Of a stretch of DNA of 64,000 nucleotides, positions 1 to 7,412 are shown in pieces. The stretch comes from Candidatus Bathyarchaeota archaeon (lineage in GTDB: Archaea; Thermoproteota; Bathyarchaeia; JAPDIZ01). Under the pieces are notes generated by a model, which saw only the letters and a program-made list of their open reading frames with translations, was not told the origin of the DNA and did not search any database. Numbering within the stretch: the stretch's first letter is position 1; every line of letters starts with the position of its first letter. The stretch lies in NCBI GenBank assembly GCA_029259355.1, contig JAPDIZ010000004.1:62001-126000 (forward strand), written 5' to 3'. A program made the translations under genes and the position numbers.

Positions 1-858
1 AGCTGGAGTCCGAAGACGGTAGTTGCTAGGGAAAACCTCGTGGAGCGGGTGATTCGCGACCTAAGGAGGTTTTACCGAGGGAGAAGGGTTGTTATAAACT
101 TGGGGGTCTGCAACTGACCCGTACCAGCCAGCTGAGCAACGCTTTGGCTTTATGCGGAGGCTCATCCCCCTCCTAAAAAGCTGTGGAGCATCTTTTTACG
201 TATACACCAAATCCGACCTTATTCTCCGAAACCTAGATCTTCTCGTAGGCTACTCCAACGCTTGGGTTGGCTTTACGGTAACGAGCCTCAACCAAGAGTT
301 TTCAAAGGTCTTTGAGCCAAACGCTCCCAAGCCAAGCCAGAGAGTCGACGCAGTACAGAAGCTTCTCGAAGGAGGTGTGGAGGTTGTGGTGAGAATCGAC
401 CCAATAATCCTCATGGCAAACGATGGCGAAGACGAGCTTAAGGAGTTGGTTGGGGAGCTTAGGGCTGTGGGGGTAAAGCGCTTCGTAGCTTCTACGCTTA
501 AGCTTGACAGAGAGGGGAAGATTCTTTATGGAACGAGCGAAACTCCTCCGTGGAAAAAGACCCTAAGCCAAGCGCTTCTAGAGTGGTTTGGATCTGAGAA
601 AGGAGTTGGGAAGTTTGTGAAGCTCTTCGAGGGAGGGGGAGGTTCTCTACGGCTATCGAGTCCCACCACCTTGCTACAGGAAGAGGATGTTAGAAGCGGT
701 TAGACGCGTGTGGTGACGCGCTCTTCACCACCTGCAAGATGGGGATAGACCTAAAGTACCAGCTATCTACTTGGATCGAAGACGGAGAGTTTAGGTGTGC
801 TTGCTACGCCCAAAAGCCCACCAGAATACAGCCCAAATATTTTCTTAATCTTAAATAA
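1..858 (+). pseudogene. Frameshifted SPL-family radical SAM protein (5' end outside window)
   Basis: The first frame reads SWSPKTVVARENLVERV and then VVINLGVCN before TGA at 115-117; the second frame resumes at 116 with DPYQPAEQRFGFMRRL and runs to 703. The pattern matches the SplB-like branch of radical SAM proteins, where NLGGVTDPYQPAE is a usual stretch, so one extra base near 115 breaks the frame. Two more shifts are visible. Near 640 the sense frame becomes EVLYGYRVPPPCYRKRMLEAVRRV, written here only as the region 634-709. Near 708 it continues as GDALFTTCKMGIDLKYQL to a stop at 856-858. The cluster-binding CxxxCxxC motif would lie upstream of the window. Three independent indels argue for a dead gene unless the sequence is poor here. 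Confidence 0.72.
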
Positions 859-1001
859 TATAGAAATAAATAGAGTGGAATCTACCGGAAGTAACCAAAG
901 CTCTTTATTGCCCTCCTCTGATACTTCTGTGCGCGTGGTGGTGTGGCCTGAGTCCTTGGGAAATTGTCTCCTTATTCGGGGATGAGCCCTTTTACCTCGC
1001 T

Positions 1002-1757
1002 GTGCTTGCTCTCATATACCTGCTCTATGACAAGCGCCTCTGCGCTAGGCTCATGCCCCTACTTATACTGTGTGGGTGGCTAAATTATGGCCTCAAGTGC
1101 TTCTTCGCTTCTCCAAGACCTCCCTCCAGCCAGCAGCTTACGGTTGCTTATGGCTATGGTTTTCCGAGCGGACATGCTCAAACCTCGGCTTGTTTTTGGA
1201 GCTATCTCTCGCTCGACTTCTGGTCTCTCTCACTCGCTGTAGTTGGCATAGCCTTGGTTGCTCTCGTCTCGGCTTCTAGGGTTTTGCTCGGCGTACACTA
1301 CCTTGCCGACGTAGTCGCTGGAGTCGTGGTGGGGTTCGCTTTCACGTTAAGCTACTGGCTCGTGCTCAAGAAGTATAGGGTGGAGGAGGAGAGGGTTTTG
1401 TTGCTCGTCTCGGCAGCAGCGCCCTTGGTTTTGCTCTGCTTTGCTCTCCTAGCTCCACCTCTCTACGTATTAGCTGCTTTCGCGCTTGGAGGAGGTGTGT
1501 TGGGCTTTGCCCTCGGCTACCTCTCACTAAGCAAGTTTGTGAGCTTCGACAAGCCTCAAAACGCTGGAGAAGCTGTTCTGAGACTGGCTTGTTTTTCGGT
1601 CTTCACCACACCCCTAGCAGCTATCTACCTTACAAACCCCTTCGAAGTCCTCGACCAACCCTTGGGCATTCTCCTCCTCTACTTCCTCATAGCTTTCGTC
1701 TTATCGTTTGCAACTCCATTAGCTTGTAGCGCGTTGAAGAGGCACCAAAACCGCTGA
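1002..1757 (+). CDS. PAP2-family membrane phosphatase
   Basis: Membrane phosphatase of the PAP2/lipid phosphate phosphatase superfamily, probably acting on a polyprenyl or lipid phosphate at the outer membrane face. The three family motifs are present in order: KCFFASPRP (K..RP), PSGHAQT (PSGH) and SRVLLGVHYLAD (SR...H...D). About six to seven hydrophobic helices follow one another through the rest of the 251 residues. The start is uncertain. The frame is open from 870, and residues such as SLFGDEPFYLAVLAL before the GTG at 1002 look like a normal family N-terminus, so the true start may lie upstream or be damaged. A TATA-like stretch, CTTAAATAATA, sits near 849-860. The 3' end overlaps the convergent next gene by about 40 nt. 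Confidence 0.85.
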   Translation: MLALIYLLYDKRLCARLMPLLILCGWLNYGLKCFFASPRPPSSQQLTVAYGYGFPSGHAQTSACFWSYLSLDFWSLSLAVVGIALVALVSASRVLLGVHYLADVVAGVVVGFAFTLSYWLVLKKYRVEEERVLLLVSAAAPLVLLCFALLAPPLYVLAAFALGGGVLGFALGYLSLSKFVSFDKPQNAGEAVLRLACFSVFTTPLAAIYLTNPFEVLDQPLGILLLYFLIAFVLSFATPLACSALKRHQNR

Positions 1758-2468
1758 CTCTATGCAAAGCGCTGCAGAGCACGTGTCTGGAGAAAAACTC
1801 CTCAACTCCTCCGCTACCGAGGGGTTTCGATCCATAGCCTTTGCCAAGCAAGAAGCTAGGTCTACGTAAAGCATGAAGAGCCAGGGCTCCCCCTCTCCTC
1901 GCTTAAGCCTCCAATACCGCTTCTCATCGCGTTGCGCAGCCTTCGCTCTCTTGTCAACAAAAGCGCTTGGGTTGAATCTCTCCTCCCACAAGCTAGTGGA
2001 TTCCTCAACACTCTTTGAGTAGAAGTCCAAGACGGTGTAGTCTGCTATTCTGAGGTGTAGCCTCCATCCAGAAGCGTCTAGCTGGGTGTTTGACCAGATG
2101 CTGTGTATAGACAGCTTCTCAACTTCTTCCACAAGCGATCTCCCGATGACGAGGATGGGGGATACGTAGGCTGATGCTAGCACCACAGCCTCAGCCACGT
2201 CCACAGAAACCGAAAGCGCTTTGGATACGAAGTCGGCGAAGCGCTTAAGCTCCTCCACTGGGTAAGCAAGCTCTACAAAGGGCTTGCCACCCAAACGCTT
2301 CTCGAAAAACTCGGGAGCTTTCGAAACCACCGAAGGCGGGACGCCCACGTTTCTATACCTAAAGCGCTCGGTAAGCCACTGAACACCCTCGCCAACGCCC
2401 TCTTCACCAGGGCTTGGCAGCACCACGCCCCTAAGGTTCTTGACGAGAGCTGCATACTTCCAGAACAA
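1719..2468 (-). CDS. Conserved-looking hypothetical protein, 249 aa
   Basis: I do not recognise this family. The product is soluble, mixed alpha/beta, with no signal peptide or membrane segment. It has a hydrophobic middle (VDVAEAVVLASAYVSPILVIG) and a basic stretch (DKRAKAAQRDEKRYWRLKR) near residue 175. Its ATG is followed by FWKYAALV. Its 3' end overlaps the convergent PAP2 gene by about 40 nt, and 11 nt separate it from the retropepsin-like gene upstream on the same strand, so the two probably share a transcript. Codon use resembles the neighbours, which supports it being real. Confidence 0.6.
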   Translation of the reverse strand: MFWKYAALVKNLRGVVLPSPGEEGVGEGVQWLTERFRYRNVGVPPSVVSKAPEFFEKRLGGKPFVELAYPVEELKRFADFVSKALSVSVDVAEAVVLASAYVSPILVIGRSLVEEVEKLSIHSIWSNTQLDASGWRLHLRIADYTVLDFYSKSVEESTSLWEERFNPSAFVDKRAKAAQRDEKRYWRLKRGEGEPWLFMLYVDLASCLAKAMDRNPSVAEELRSFSPDTCSAALCIESAVLVPLQRATS

Positions 2469-2479
2469 AGTGGATCCCC

Positions 2480-2917
2480 CTACGCCTCAACAGTCCTTAC
2501 TCTCAAAAGCTTCTTATTCGGTTCCAACACCACCCTCAACTTGTTGAGGAATTCTCTATCAACCAAAACCTCCTCCGTCAAAAGCTCTAGCTCCTTCGGG
2601 ACGTAAACGCCAACGACTCCTACTTCAACGAAGCGGCCCCCTCCGTAGAGGTAAGTCTTAGCTTTATACACCTCAAACCAGGTGGAGCCGTGAATGGGGT
2701 TTTCCAAAACAACCTCTTTATCGGGTTCGATTCCTCGAAACAGCTCTACAACCTCGATGTTGGGGTAAACTCCTTCGTCGAATCCCGTATCGACGACTGC
2801 TGGTCCCCTAGCTCTGCGCCTCCCCACCTCCACAGCTAAGTGGATTATGGGTATATCGGGTATCTTGTCTCCATGAGCCGTGTACCCGTTTTCGACATAA
2901 TAGTAGGTCGCCTCCAA
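2480..2917 (-). CDS. Retropepsin-like aspartic protease (clan AA fold), intact DTG
   Basis: A 145-residue protein with the retroviral-type aspartic protease signature PAVVDTGFDEGVYP around residue 42, followed by beta-rich segments and the late motif VLVDREFLNKLRVVLEP, which in this fold is the second conserved hydrophobic-Gly/Asp region. The catalytic Asp of D-T-G is present, unlike in the two related proteins at 21687 and 52223. The TTG start begins EATYYYVENGYTAHG. It overlaps the 3' part of the upstream ribbon-helix-helix reading frame, so the pair looks like a DNA-binding small protein plus a protease-fold partner. Whether it cleaves anything is unknown. A single domain of this length would need to form a dimer to be active. 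Confidence 0.7.
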   Translation of the reverse strand: MEATYYYVENGYTAHGDKIPDIPIIHLAVEVGRRRARGPAVVDTGFDEGVYPNIEVVELFRGIEPDKEVVLENPIHGSTWFEVYKAKTYLYGGGRFVEVGVVGVYVPKELELLTEEVLVDREFLNKLRVVLEPNKKLLRVRTVEA

Positions 2918-3182
2918 CCTGCTCCTCCACCTCTTCGACTACCCACTTCCCACCAACTGCTCTGCTGGGGTGTCGTGGAGACCTCATCTTAAGCCATCCA
3001 CTCGTTTCCAGCTTCCACAAGACTGTTGGGTATTTGGGTGGTTCTTCGAGAGATCTCCCCAGCTTCTCCTCCAACACAGCGGATATGTAGTGGCTTCTGC
3101 TCACTCCAAGGCTTTGCGCAGCTTCGTCAACTCTCTTAGGCAGATCCTTTGGTAGGCTTATGCTAACCTTTTTCGAACCCAT
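2808..3182 (-). CDS. Ribbon-helix-helix DNA-binding protein (CopG/VapB-like)
   Basis: The first 45 residues (KKVSISLPKDLPKRVDEAAQSLGVSRSHYISAVLEEKL, about 3-40) are a textbook ribbon-helix-helix: a beta strand with alternating polar residues, then two helices. The rest up to VVEEVEEQVGGD is plausible, but the last ~35 residues (RKRVHGSWRQDTRYTH...) overlap the next gene out of frame and look non-native. A genuine end near 2915 may therefore have been lost by a frameshift. It most likely binds the operator of its own unit as an antitoxin-like regulator. The partner is the retropepsin-like gene rather than a PIN or RelE toxin. Confidence 0.65.
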   Translation of the reverse strand: MGSKKVSISLPKDLPKRVDEAAQSLGVSRSHYISAVLEEKLGRSLEEPPKYPTVLWKLETSGWLKMRSPRHPSRAVGGKWVVEEVEEQVGGDLLLCRKRVHGSWRQDTRYTHNPLSCGGGEAQS

Positions 3183-3251
3183 TTTGCCACCAAGTAATAT
3201 AGGCTGCTACCGCGATTTATCTCTTGAGAAAGCGCTCGAGTAGCGAGGTGA

Positions 3252-4078
3252 TCAATCCAAAGCCCCCATCCCTATTCTAAAAAGCTTTTGAGCGTTTTTG
3301 AAAAACACAGCCTCTTCCTCATCTGGCTCTAGCTCGAGGCTTTTTACGAAATCGAAGTAGTCCTTTGCGTCGTATTCCCTATCCTCTCCGTTGGTAGCCC
3401 AGTCGGTTGCGAAGACGATTCTGTCGGCTGAGCCTATGAGGGATATGGCTTCCAAAACCTCTCTCCTAATCAAATCGACGTATCTCTGGCGATACCTACC
3501 CTCGTAGGACAGCAAGTCGGATATGTCTGCATACACATTTTCCCTTCTACACATAACCTCGGCGCAGTCCCTCATCCAGGGATACCCCATGTGAGCCAGC
3601 ACGATGTTAAGGTCTGGGAAGTCGTAGGCGACTTCGTCGAAGTTTAGGGGATGCGAGTACTTCACCAACCCAAACTCGATTTTTTCCCAAGTCTCTCCAC
3701 AGTGAAACACCACTGGCTTTTTGTGGTCGAGAGCGGCTTCGTAGATTCTCGCAGCTCTCCTATCCCATGGGTAGAAGTGGTCGTAGCCTGGGTATAGCTT
3801 AACCGCTACAACCCTATCCAGCTCAAGCCACTTGCTGAGCATCTCCAAGTCTTGGCTGAAGCTGGGGTTGTTGGAGACGCGTATAGAGGCGGCTAAATAG
3901 AGGTTTTTGCAGGGCTAACGACTTCCCAAAGCTTAGGCAATCCTAGGAAGTTCAATCCACCTATCTTGGGCCAATCCATAACGACTGTGGCAAATACTCC
4001 TTGCTCCTCCATGCCCGCCAAAAGCTTCTGCAAATCTCTCTCATACCACAGGTGTACGTGCGCATCCACCACGTACAT
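3252..4078 (-). pseudogene. Amidohydrolase-2-family metal hydrolase with one frameshift
   Basis: A TIM-barrel metal-dependent hydrolase (COG2159-type). The ATG at 4078 gives YVVDAHVHLWYERDL, with the HxH metal motif. Later come VFHCGET, IVLAHMGYPW and IVFATDWATNG, supplying the remaining His and the catalytic Asp. The reading frame breaks near 3905 in a run of five A on the coding strand: as written it ends PAKTSI-stop at 3893, whereas one extra A gives PAKNLYLAASIRVSNNPSF, joining smoothly to EMLSKWLELDRV in the second part. The two halves together give about 275 residues, a normal family length. A single indel in a homopolymer is as likely a sequencing error as a mutation. The gene follows the ECF subunit on the same strand. 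Confidence 0.75.
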
Positions 4079-4118
4079 AGCCAAAAGGTGTTGGGGGTGT
4101 TTTTGTGGAAAAGCGTTG

Positions 4119-4745
4119 CTATGTCCAGAGCCAAGCCTCGCTCCACACACCCCTTCTCCGCACAGCATCTGCTGTTATGTACGCTGGGATCACCGAGAGG
4201 AGGGTGTGCAAGACGTTGAATACCGCTGTCAACGCGAATATCCAGATGAGGGCGTCGAGGTCTGAGGCAAAGCATGTGCCGAGAAAGGCTTCGACGCAGC
4301 CCGTGGCAAACTCAAAGAAAAACGGCATAAACACCACCAAAACCAAGTAGTTGAACACCGTCATAACCGCTGACCTAGTCAGAGCACCCAACCCCGTACC
4401 AGCCAACACACTGGCAGATGCGGACCTCCTCCCAACCCTCCTCAGGAGCCATACCCCGAGGTGGAGCCCAGCAAGCGTCGAAACCACCGCCGCATACTTC
4501 ATCGCAGGACCAAGAGGCACAAACTCGCCGACCAAGTTGTGAACCACCCAGCAAAGCGTCGCCGAAAGAAAGCCCACCCAAGGCCCCATCAAGAAATACG
4601 CTGTGAAGATCGGTATCTCAGCCAAGTCAAACTTCAGGTACGGTATGGGTGGAAACGGAAAGCTTAGGGGAGCAACCACCAGCGCCGCTGCCAAAGCTCC
4701 AAACACCGCTGCTCCAGCTAAGTCCACAGCCCTCAAACCAATCAC
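4119..4745 (-). CDS. ECF transporter substrate-binding (S) subunit, riboflavin type
   Basis: About six hydrophobic helices in 208 residues, with the stretch FPPIPYLKFDLAEIPIF between helices 1 and 2. This proline- and Asp-containing loop is characteristic of the RibU-like branch of ECF S components. Such subunits bind a vitamin and associate with an energy-coupling module (EcfT plus two ATPases) that is not in this window. The riboflavin assignment rests on that loop only; another vitamin is possible. ATG start. The amidohydrolase frame begins 40 nt downstream on the same strand. No riboswitch-like structure was noticed upstream. Confidence 0.75.
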   Translation of the reverse strand: MIGLRAVDLAGAAVFGALAAALVVAPLSFPFPPIPYLKFDLAEIPIFTAYFLMGPWVGFLSATLCWVVHNLVGEFVPLGPAMKYAAVVSTLAGLHLGVWLLRRVGRRSASASVLAGTGLGALTRSAVMTVFNYLVLVVFMPFFFEFATGCVEAFLGTCFASDLDALIWIFALTAVFNVLHTLLSVIPAYITADAVRRRGVWSEAWLWT

Positions 4746-4829
4746 CGCTCATTAGGCGAGTAAACTACATATTAAAAAGTAGCTACCAAAAAACGAGTTA
4801 TGTGATGAAAAATGCTTTGCGAAAAAAAG

Positions 4830-4836
4830 TTATATG
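4830..4836 (+). promoter_or_regulatory. TATA-like box A for the membrane protein/wHTH operon
   Basis: TTATATG lies in an A/T-rich stretch preceded by seven A. Its centre is about 26 nt before position 4859, just ahead of the GTG start codons at 4863 and 4872, so the transcript would have almost no leader. Confidence 0.45.
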
Positions 4837-4862
4837 TATCAAAGAGTAATTTCTGAGACGAG

Positions 4863-5513
4863 GTGGTTGAGGTGAGCAGGAAAGAGGTTGAGGAGAGAAT
4901 AGCCCTCATCGAGCAGATATCTAGGCTTGTAAGCGAGGAGAGAAGAGCTTACGGAGTTCTCCACGCCCTGTGGGGGATAGCGATCTTCGTAGGCTTCTCA
5001 GCTGCGCAGCTAGTGGTCTACGCATCAGCTCCATGGACCTACCTAGTGGCTTGCATAGCCGCATCCCTAGGGTTGGCGGCAGTGCTTCACGCATTGATTA
5101 GGAGGAGGATTCAGCGAGAACTTGGAGGCGCTGGGGCGGTGTGGCTGAGCATAAAGATAGGCATCAGCTGGTTTGCCACAGCCTTCATCGGCGGCACCTG
5201 CGCGATGCTATGGTTCTTCAACGTCCCAGAGTTTCAAGCTGTCTTGAGTGCTCAAAGCCCCTACTACGGTTCATCCATCATACTCCTGATGTGGTTTGTC
5301 ATCGATGGCATAGGGGTTATGGTCACTGGAGTACTCGTTGAGAGCAAAAAGTACTACGTACTTGGTGCAGTGCTCTGCGCGCTGGCTCCCATTCTCGCCG
5401 CCACCAACCCAATCCACGCTTGGGCGGTGTTTGGTGCGGTGCTTGGCTTAGGGTGGTTTGCCATCGGCATAAGCGACTACGCTAGGTGGAAGAGAGCAAA
5501 GCAGGGTGTGTGA
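4863..5513 (+). CDS. Multi-pass membrane protein paired with a winged-helix regulator
   Basis: The product has a charged N-terminal helix (KEVEERIALIEQISRLVSEERRAYG) followed by six hydrophobic segments, roughly at residues 33-50, 58-77, 92-112, 131-151, 159-178 and 182-200. No transporter signature was found and I do not recognise the family. The GTG at 4872 (SRKEVEER) is an alternative start with TTGAGGT just before it. Three nt separate it from the winged-helix gene downstream. This arrangement, a membrane protein followed by a small transcription regulator, is common in archaea and suggests the regulator controls or senses through the membrane protein. Confidence 0.65.
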   Translation: MVEVSRKEVEERIALIEQISRLVSEERRAYGVLHALWGIAIFVGFSAAQLVVYASAPWTYLVACIAASLGLAAVLHALIRRRIQRELGGAGAVWLSIKIGISWFATAFIGGTCAMLWFFNVPEFQAVLSAQSPYYGSSIILLMWFVIDGIGVMVTGVLVESKKYYVLGAVLCALAPILAATNPIHAWAVFGAVLGLGWFAIGISDYARWKRAKQGV

Positions 5514-5516
5514 GGC

Positions 5517-5831
5517 GTGGATGCTGAGGAGCTTGCGAAAGCTGTAGCCAGCCTCGACAGAGTTTTGCACGAAAAGATGAGGTTAGCGATAGCCACAGCC
5601 CTCTACCACAGGGGAAAAGCCGACTTCAACTACCTAAAGCGCTTGCTCAAAACATCTGAGGGCAACCTAGCAACTCACCTAAGAACGCTTGAGCAAATAG
5701 GCTATGTAAGGGTTGAGAAGCGCTTCGTCGGGAGAAGGCCCCAAACCCTATACGAGCTAACCGAAAAGGGTAAGAGAGCTTATCGCGAGTACGTTAAAAA
5801 TCTTGCCAAGTTGGCAAGGGAGATAGCATGA
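5517..5831 (+). CDS. Winged helix-turn-helix regulator (PF13601-like)
   Basis: A 104-residue winged helix: VLHEKMRLAIATALYHRGKADFNYL, then KTSEGNLATHLRTLEQIGYV as the recognition helix, VEKRFVGRRPQTLYELTEKGKRAYREYV as the wing and final helix. This is the arrangement of archaeal MarR/ArsR-like DNA-binding proteins that act as dimers without a ligand domain. GTG start, 3 nt after the membrane protein stop, so the two are cotranscribed. It probably regulates its own operon. Confidence 0.8.
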   Translation: MDAEELAKAVASLDRVLHEKMRLAIATALYHRGKADFNYLKRLLKTSEGNLATHLRTLEQIGYVRVEKRFVGRRPQTLYELTEKGKRAYREYVKNLAKLAREIA

Positions 5832-5952
5832 ATCCCCTCCACATTCTCTTTTTGGTCGTCTTCTGAGAAGCCGCTAGGTTAGTCTGCTTTCGCTATCAAG
5901 CTGGTGATGTACGATAGCGACTATTTCCCCCCAACGTGAGGAAAAATGAAGC

Positions 5953-6264
5953 CTAGGGAACAACCATGAGGGGTCTCCTCTCCACGAGCATAGTCGCTAT
6001 CTTTTTCCTCGCGTTGTCTAGGCAGCGCCAAAGCGTTCCCCGAGAAACTCCCATCCTCCTAGCAGCCTCCTCTTGGTTAAGCCCCTCATACATCACCAGC
6101 CTGATAGCTTCGTATTCGTCTAGCCTTAGCTCAATAGGCTCCCCAGCTGGAAGAGGCGTTCCAGATGGCGAAACGGGTATGAAGCCGAAGGCTGTAGGGG
6201 AGTAGGGTATGTACCTGGGCTTCATCGGCCTACCAGGGCCGAAGCCTCTCCTTCCCCTCCACAA
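5953..6264 (-). CDS. DUF134/UPF0251-family HTH protein
   Basis: The family core reads PIELRLDEYEAIRLVMYEGLNQEEAARRMGVSRGTLWRCLDNARKKIATMLVERRPL, a sigma-region-4-like helix-turn-helix. DUF134 proteins commonly sit beside genes for dinitrogenase iron-molybdenum-cofactor-type (NifX/NafY) proteins, and such genes lie at 46-49 kb here. The TTG start is the first after an in-frame TGA and gives the basic N-terminus WRGRRGFGPGRPMKPRY seen in the family. GGAG is 2 nt before it, which is short. A palindrome shared with the NifX/MinD cluster lies at 6359-6372, behind a TATA-like stretch facing this gene. Autoregulation and control of those operons is an inference. Confidence 0.85.
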   Translation of the reverse strand: MWRGRRGFGPGRPMKPRYIPYSPTAFGFIPVSPSGTPLPAGEPIELRLDEYEAIRLVMYEGLNQEEAARRMGVSRGTLWRCLDNARKKIATMLVERRPLMVVP

Positions 6265-6358
6265 AACTCCTCACCATTTGGCTCGTTTTCAGAGGCATTT
6301 GTCCCCTCTGCTCTTAAATGTGTTTGTTGTTTTGTTGAACCAGAACCGGGGCAACAAG

Positions 6359-6372
6359 TGCGCATAAGCGCA
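6359..6372. promoter_or_regulatory. Palindromic operator candidate (TGYGCATAWGCRCA family)
   Basis: TGCGCATAAGCGCA: arms TGCGC/GCGCA around ATAA. Read toward DUF134, it directly follows the A/T-rich GGTTAAAAAAGA at 6373-6384, the same order (TATA box, then palindrome) seen at 46553, 48477 and 49123. It also sits about 55 nt before the V4R start, upstream of that gene's own box A. Confidence 0.55.
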
Positions 6373-6399
6373 TCTTTTTTAACCGCGCTGGTACAATAT

Positions 6400-6408
6400 C
6401 TTTTAAAG
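6400..6408 (+). promoter_or_regulatory. Box A for a leaderless V4R transcript
   Basis: CTTTTAAAG is centred about 24 nt before the ATG at 6427, the spacing expected if transcription starts at or next to the initiation codon. This supports 6427 over the in-frame ATG at 6358. Confidence 0.5.
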
Positions 6409-6426
6409 AAGAGGCAAAAAATCAAT

Positions 6427-7035
6427 ATGTCCTATACGGTGCAGACCCTGATGAACCAAGGGGATCTGGTGAAGAAATTAATAGAATATGCGGAAGGTAG
6501 GCTCAAGTTAAGCGATATGATATCAGTAGACGCGGAGAGATGTGAATTTAGGCATCCTTTGCAGAGGATGGTTGCTTTACCAGCTAAGGCTTTGGCTTCC
6601 GTCCTAAGAGAGCTCGAGTCTGTAATTGGCCCAGCATACATATCTGTTATAATAGAGGGGGCTAAGAGGTATACTCGCGAGGTGGAGTTGAAGCAGATAG
6701 GGGATTATGTATCACCTGAAAATAGGATGAAAGTCGTTTCGGCTATGTTTAGGCTCTACAGAGAGCTTGGTTGGGGAAAAGTCTTCGACGTAGAATTCGA
6801 CGAGGGGAAGGGTGTGCTCAGGTTTAGGGTGGAGAATAGCGTAGAGGCTGACGGGTGGGGAAGCTCTGAACACCCTGTTTGTCACATAATCCTAGGCTAC
6901 AACATCGCTTTGATGGAGTGGGCTTTGGGTAAGCCTATGATTGGTGAAGAGGTTAGGTGTAAAGCTAAGGGAGACCCATACTGTGAATTCGTGATTAGGG
7001 CAGCGGAAAGTGGAGAGGACGGAGGTTTCTCCTAA
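6427..7035 (+). CDS. V4R-domain sensor-like protein
   Basis: About 202 residues. An N-terminal half (SYTVQTLMNQGDLVKKLIEYAEGRLKLSD...) is followed by a V4R domain ending HPVCHIILGYNIALMEWALGKPMI and GEEVRCKAKGDPYCEFVI, the conserved His/Cys and E.C...GDP.C.F signature of the 4-vinyl-reductase domain. V4R domains bind small hydrophobic ligands or metal-related molecules and often act as sensors. The next two genes encode a roadblock/LC7 protein and an AN1-transglutaminase membrane protein, separated by 2 nt and -1 nt, so all three form an operon. A second V4R protein lies at 42622. Confidence 0.82.
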   Translation: MSYTVQTLMNQGDLVKKLIEYAEGRLKLSDMISVDAERCEFRHPLQRMVALPAKALASVLRELESVIGPAYISVIIEGAKRYTREVELKQIGDYVSPENRMKVVSAMFRLYRELGWGKVFDVEFDEGKGVLRFRVENSVEADGWGSSEHPVCHIILGYNIALMEWALGKPMIGEEVRCKAKGDPYCEFVIRAAESGEDGGFS

Positions 7036-7037
7036 AG

Positions 7038-7412
7038 ATGGTTGAGAAGCCCATCAGGCTTAAGCTATTGGAGCTGCTCCACAGCCTTGAGGAAAGGAGC
7101 GGGGTATCTGCTTCAGCCATAGTTAGGCGAGATGGATTGATGATCGCCTCTCACCTCCCCGAAGGAGTCGATGGCAGAAGGGTCGCTGCCATGGCCGCCG
7201 CCATGGTTGGGACCGCCGAAAGAGCTGCTAGAGAGCTCGGCCAAGGAGTCTTTTACCAAGTAATTGTTGATGGAAGCGAGGGAAGGATGATTTCAATGGG
7301 CGCAGGCCCCTTTGCTCTCTTAGTCGCTATGGTGAGCAGAAACGCTAACCTACCACAAGTCCTTAAGGAAATGGCTAGAGTTGCGAGAGAGGCAGCTGGG
7401 ATCCTAAGGTAA
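7038..7412 (+). CDS. Roadblock/LC7-domain protein
   Basis: A 124-residue single-domain protein. LLELLHSLEERSGVSASAIVRRDGLMIASHLPE and VAAMAAAMVGTAERAARELG are the helix, beta-hairpin and second helix of the roadblock fold, and VIVDGSEGRMISMGAGPFALLVAMVSRNANL supplies the later strands. In prokaryotes these proteins bind small Ras-like GTPases or form dimer platforms; no GTPase gene is visible in the window. ATG start 2 nt after the V4R gene; its TAA overlaps the next ATG (TAATG). Confidence 0.88.
   Translation: MVEKPIRLKLLELLHSLEERSGVSASAIVRRDGLMIASHLPEGVDGRRVAAMAAAMVGTAERAARELGQGVFYQVIVDGSEGRMISMGAGPFALLVAMVSRNANLPQVLKEMARVAREAAGILR

Noticed and set aside
3966-4667. Several overlapping open frames on the plus strand opposite the ECF S-component and amidohydrolase genes
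   Set aside because: They are shadows of real genes, with strained basic/proline-rich composition and no recognisable domains.
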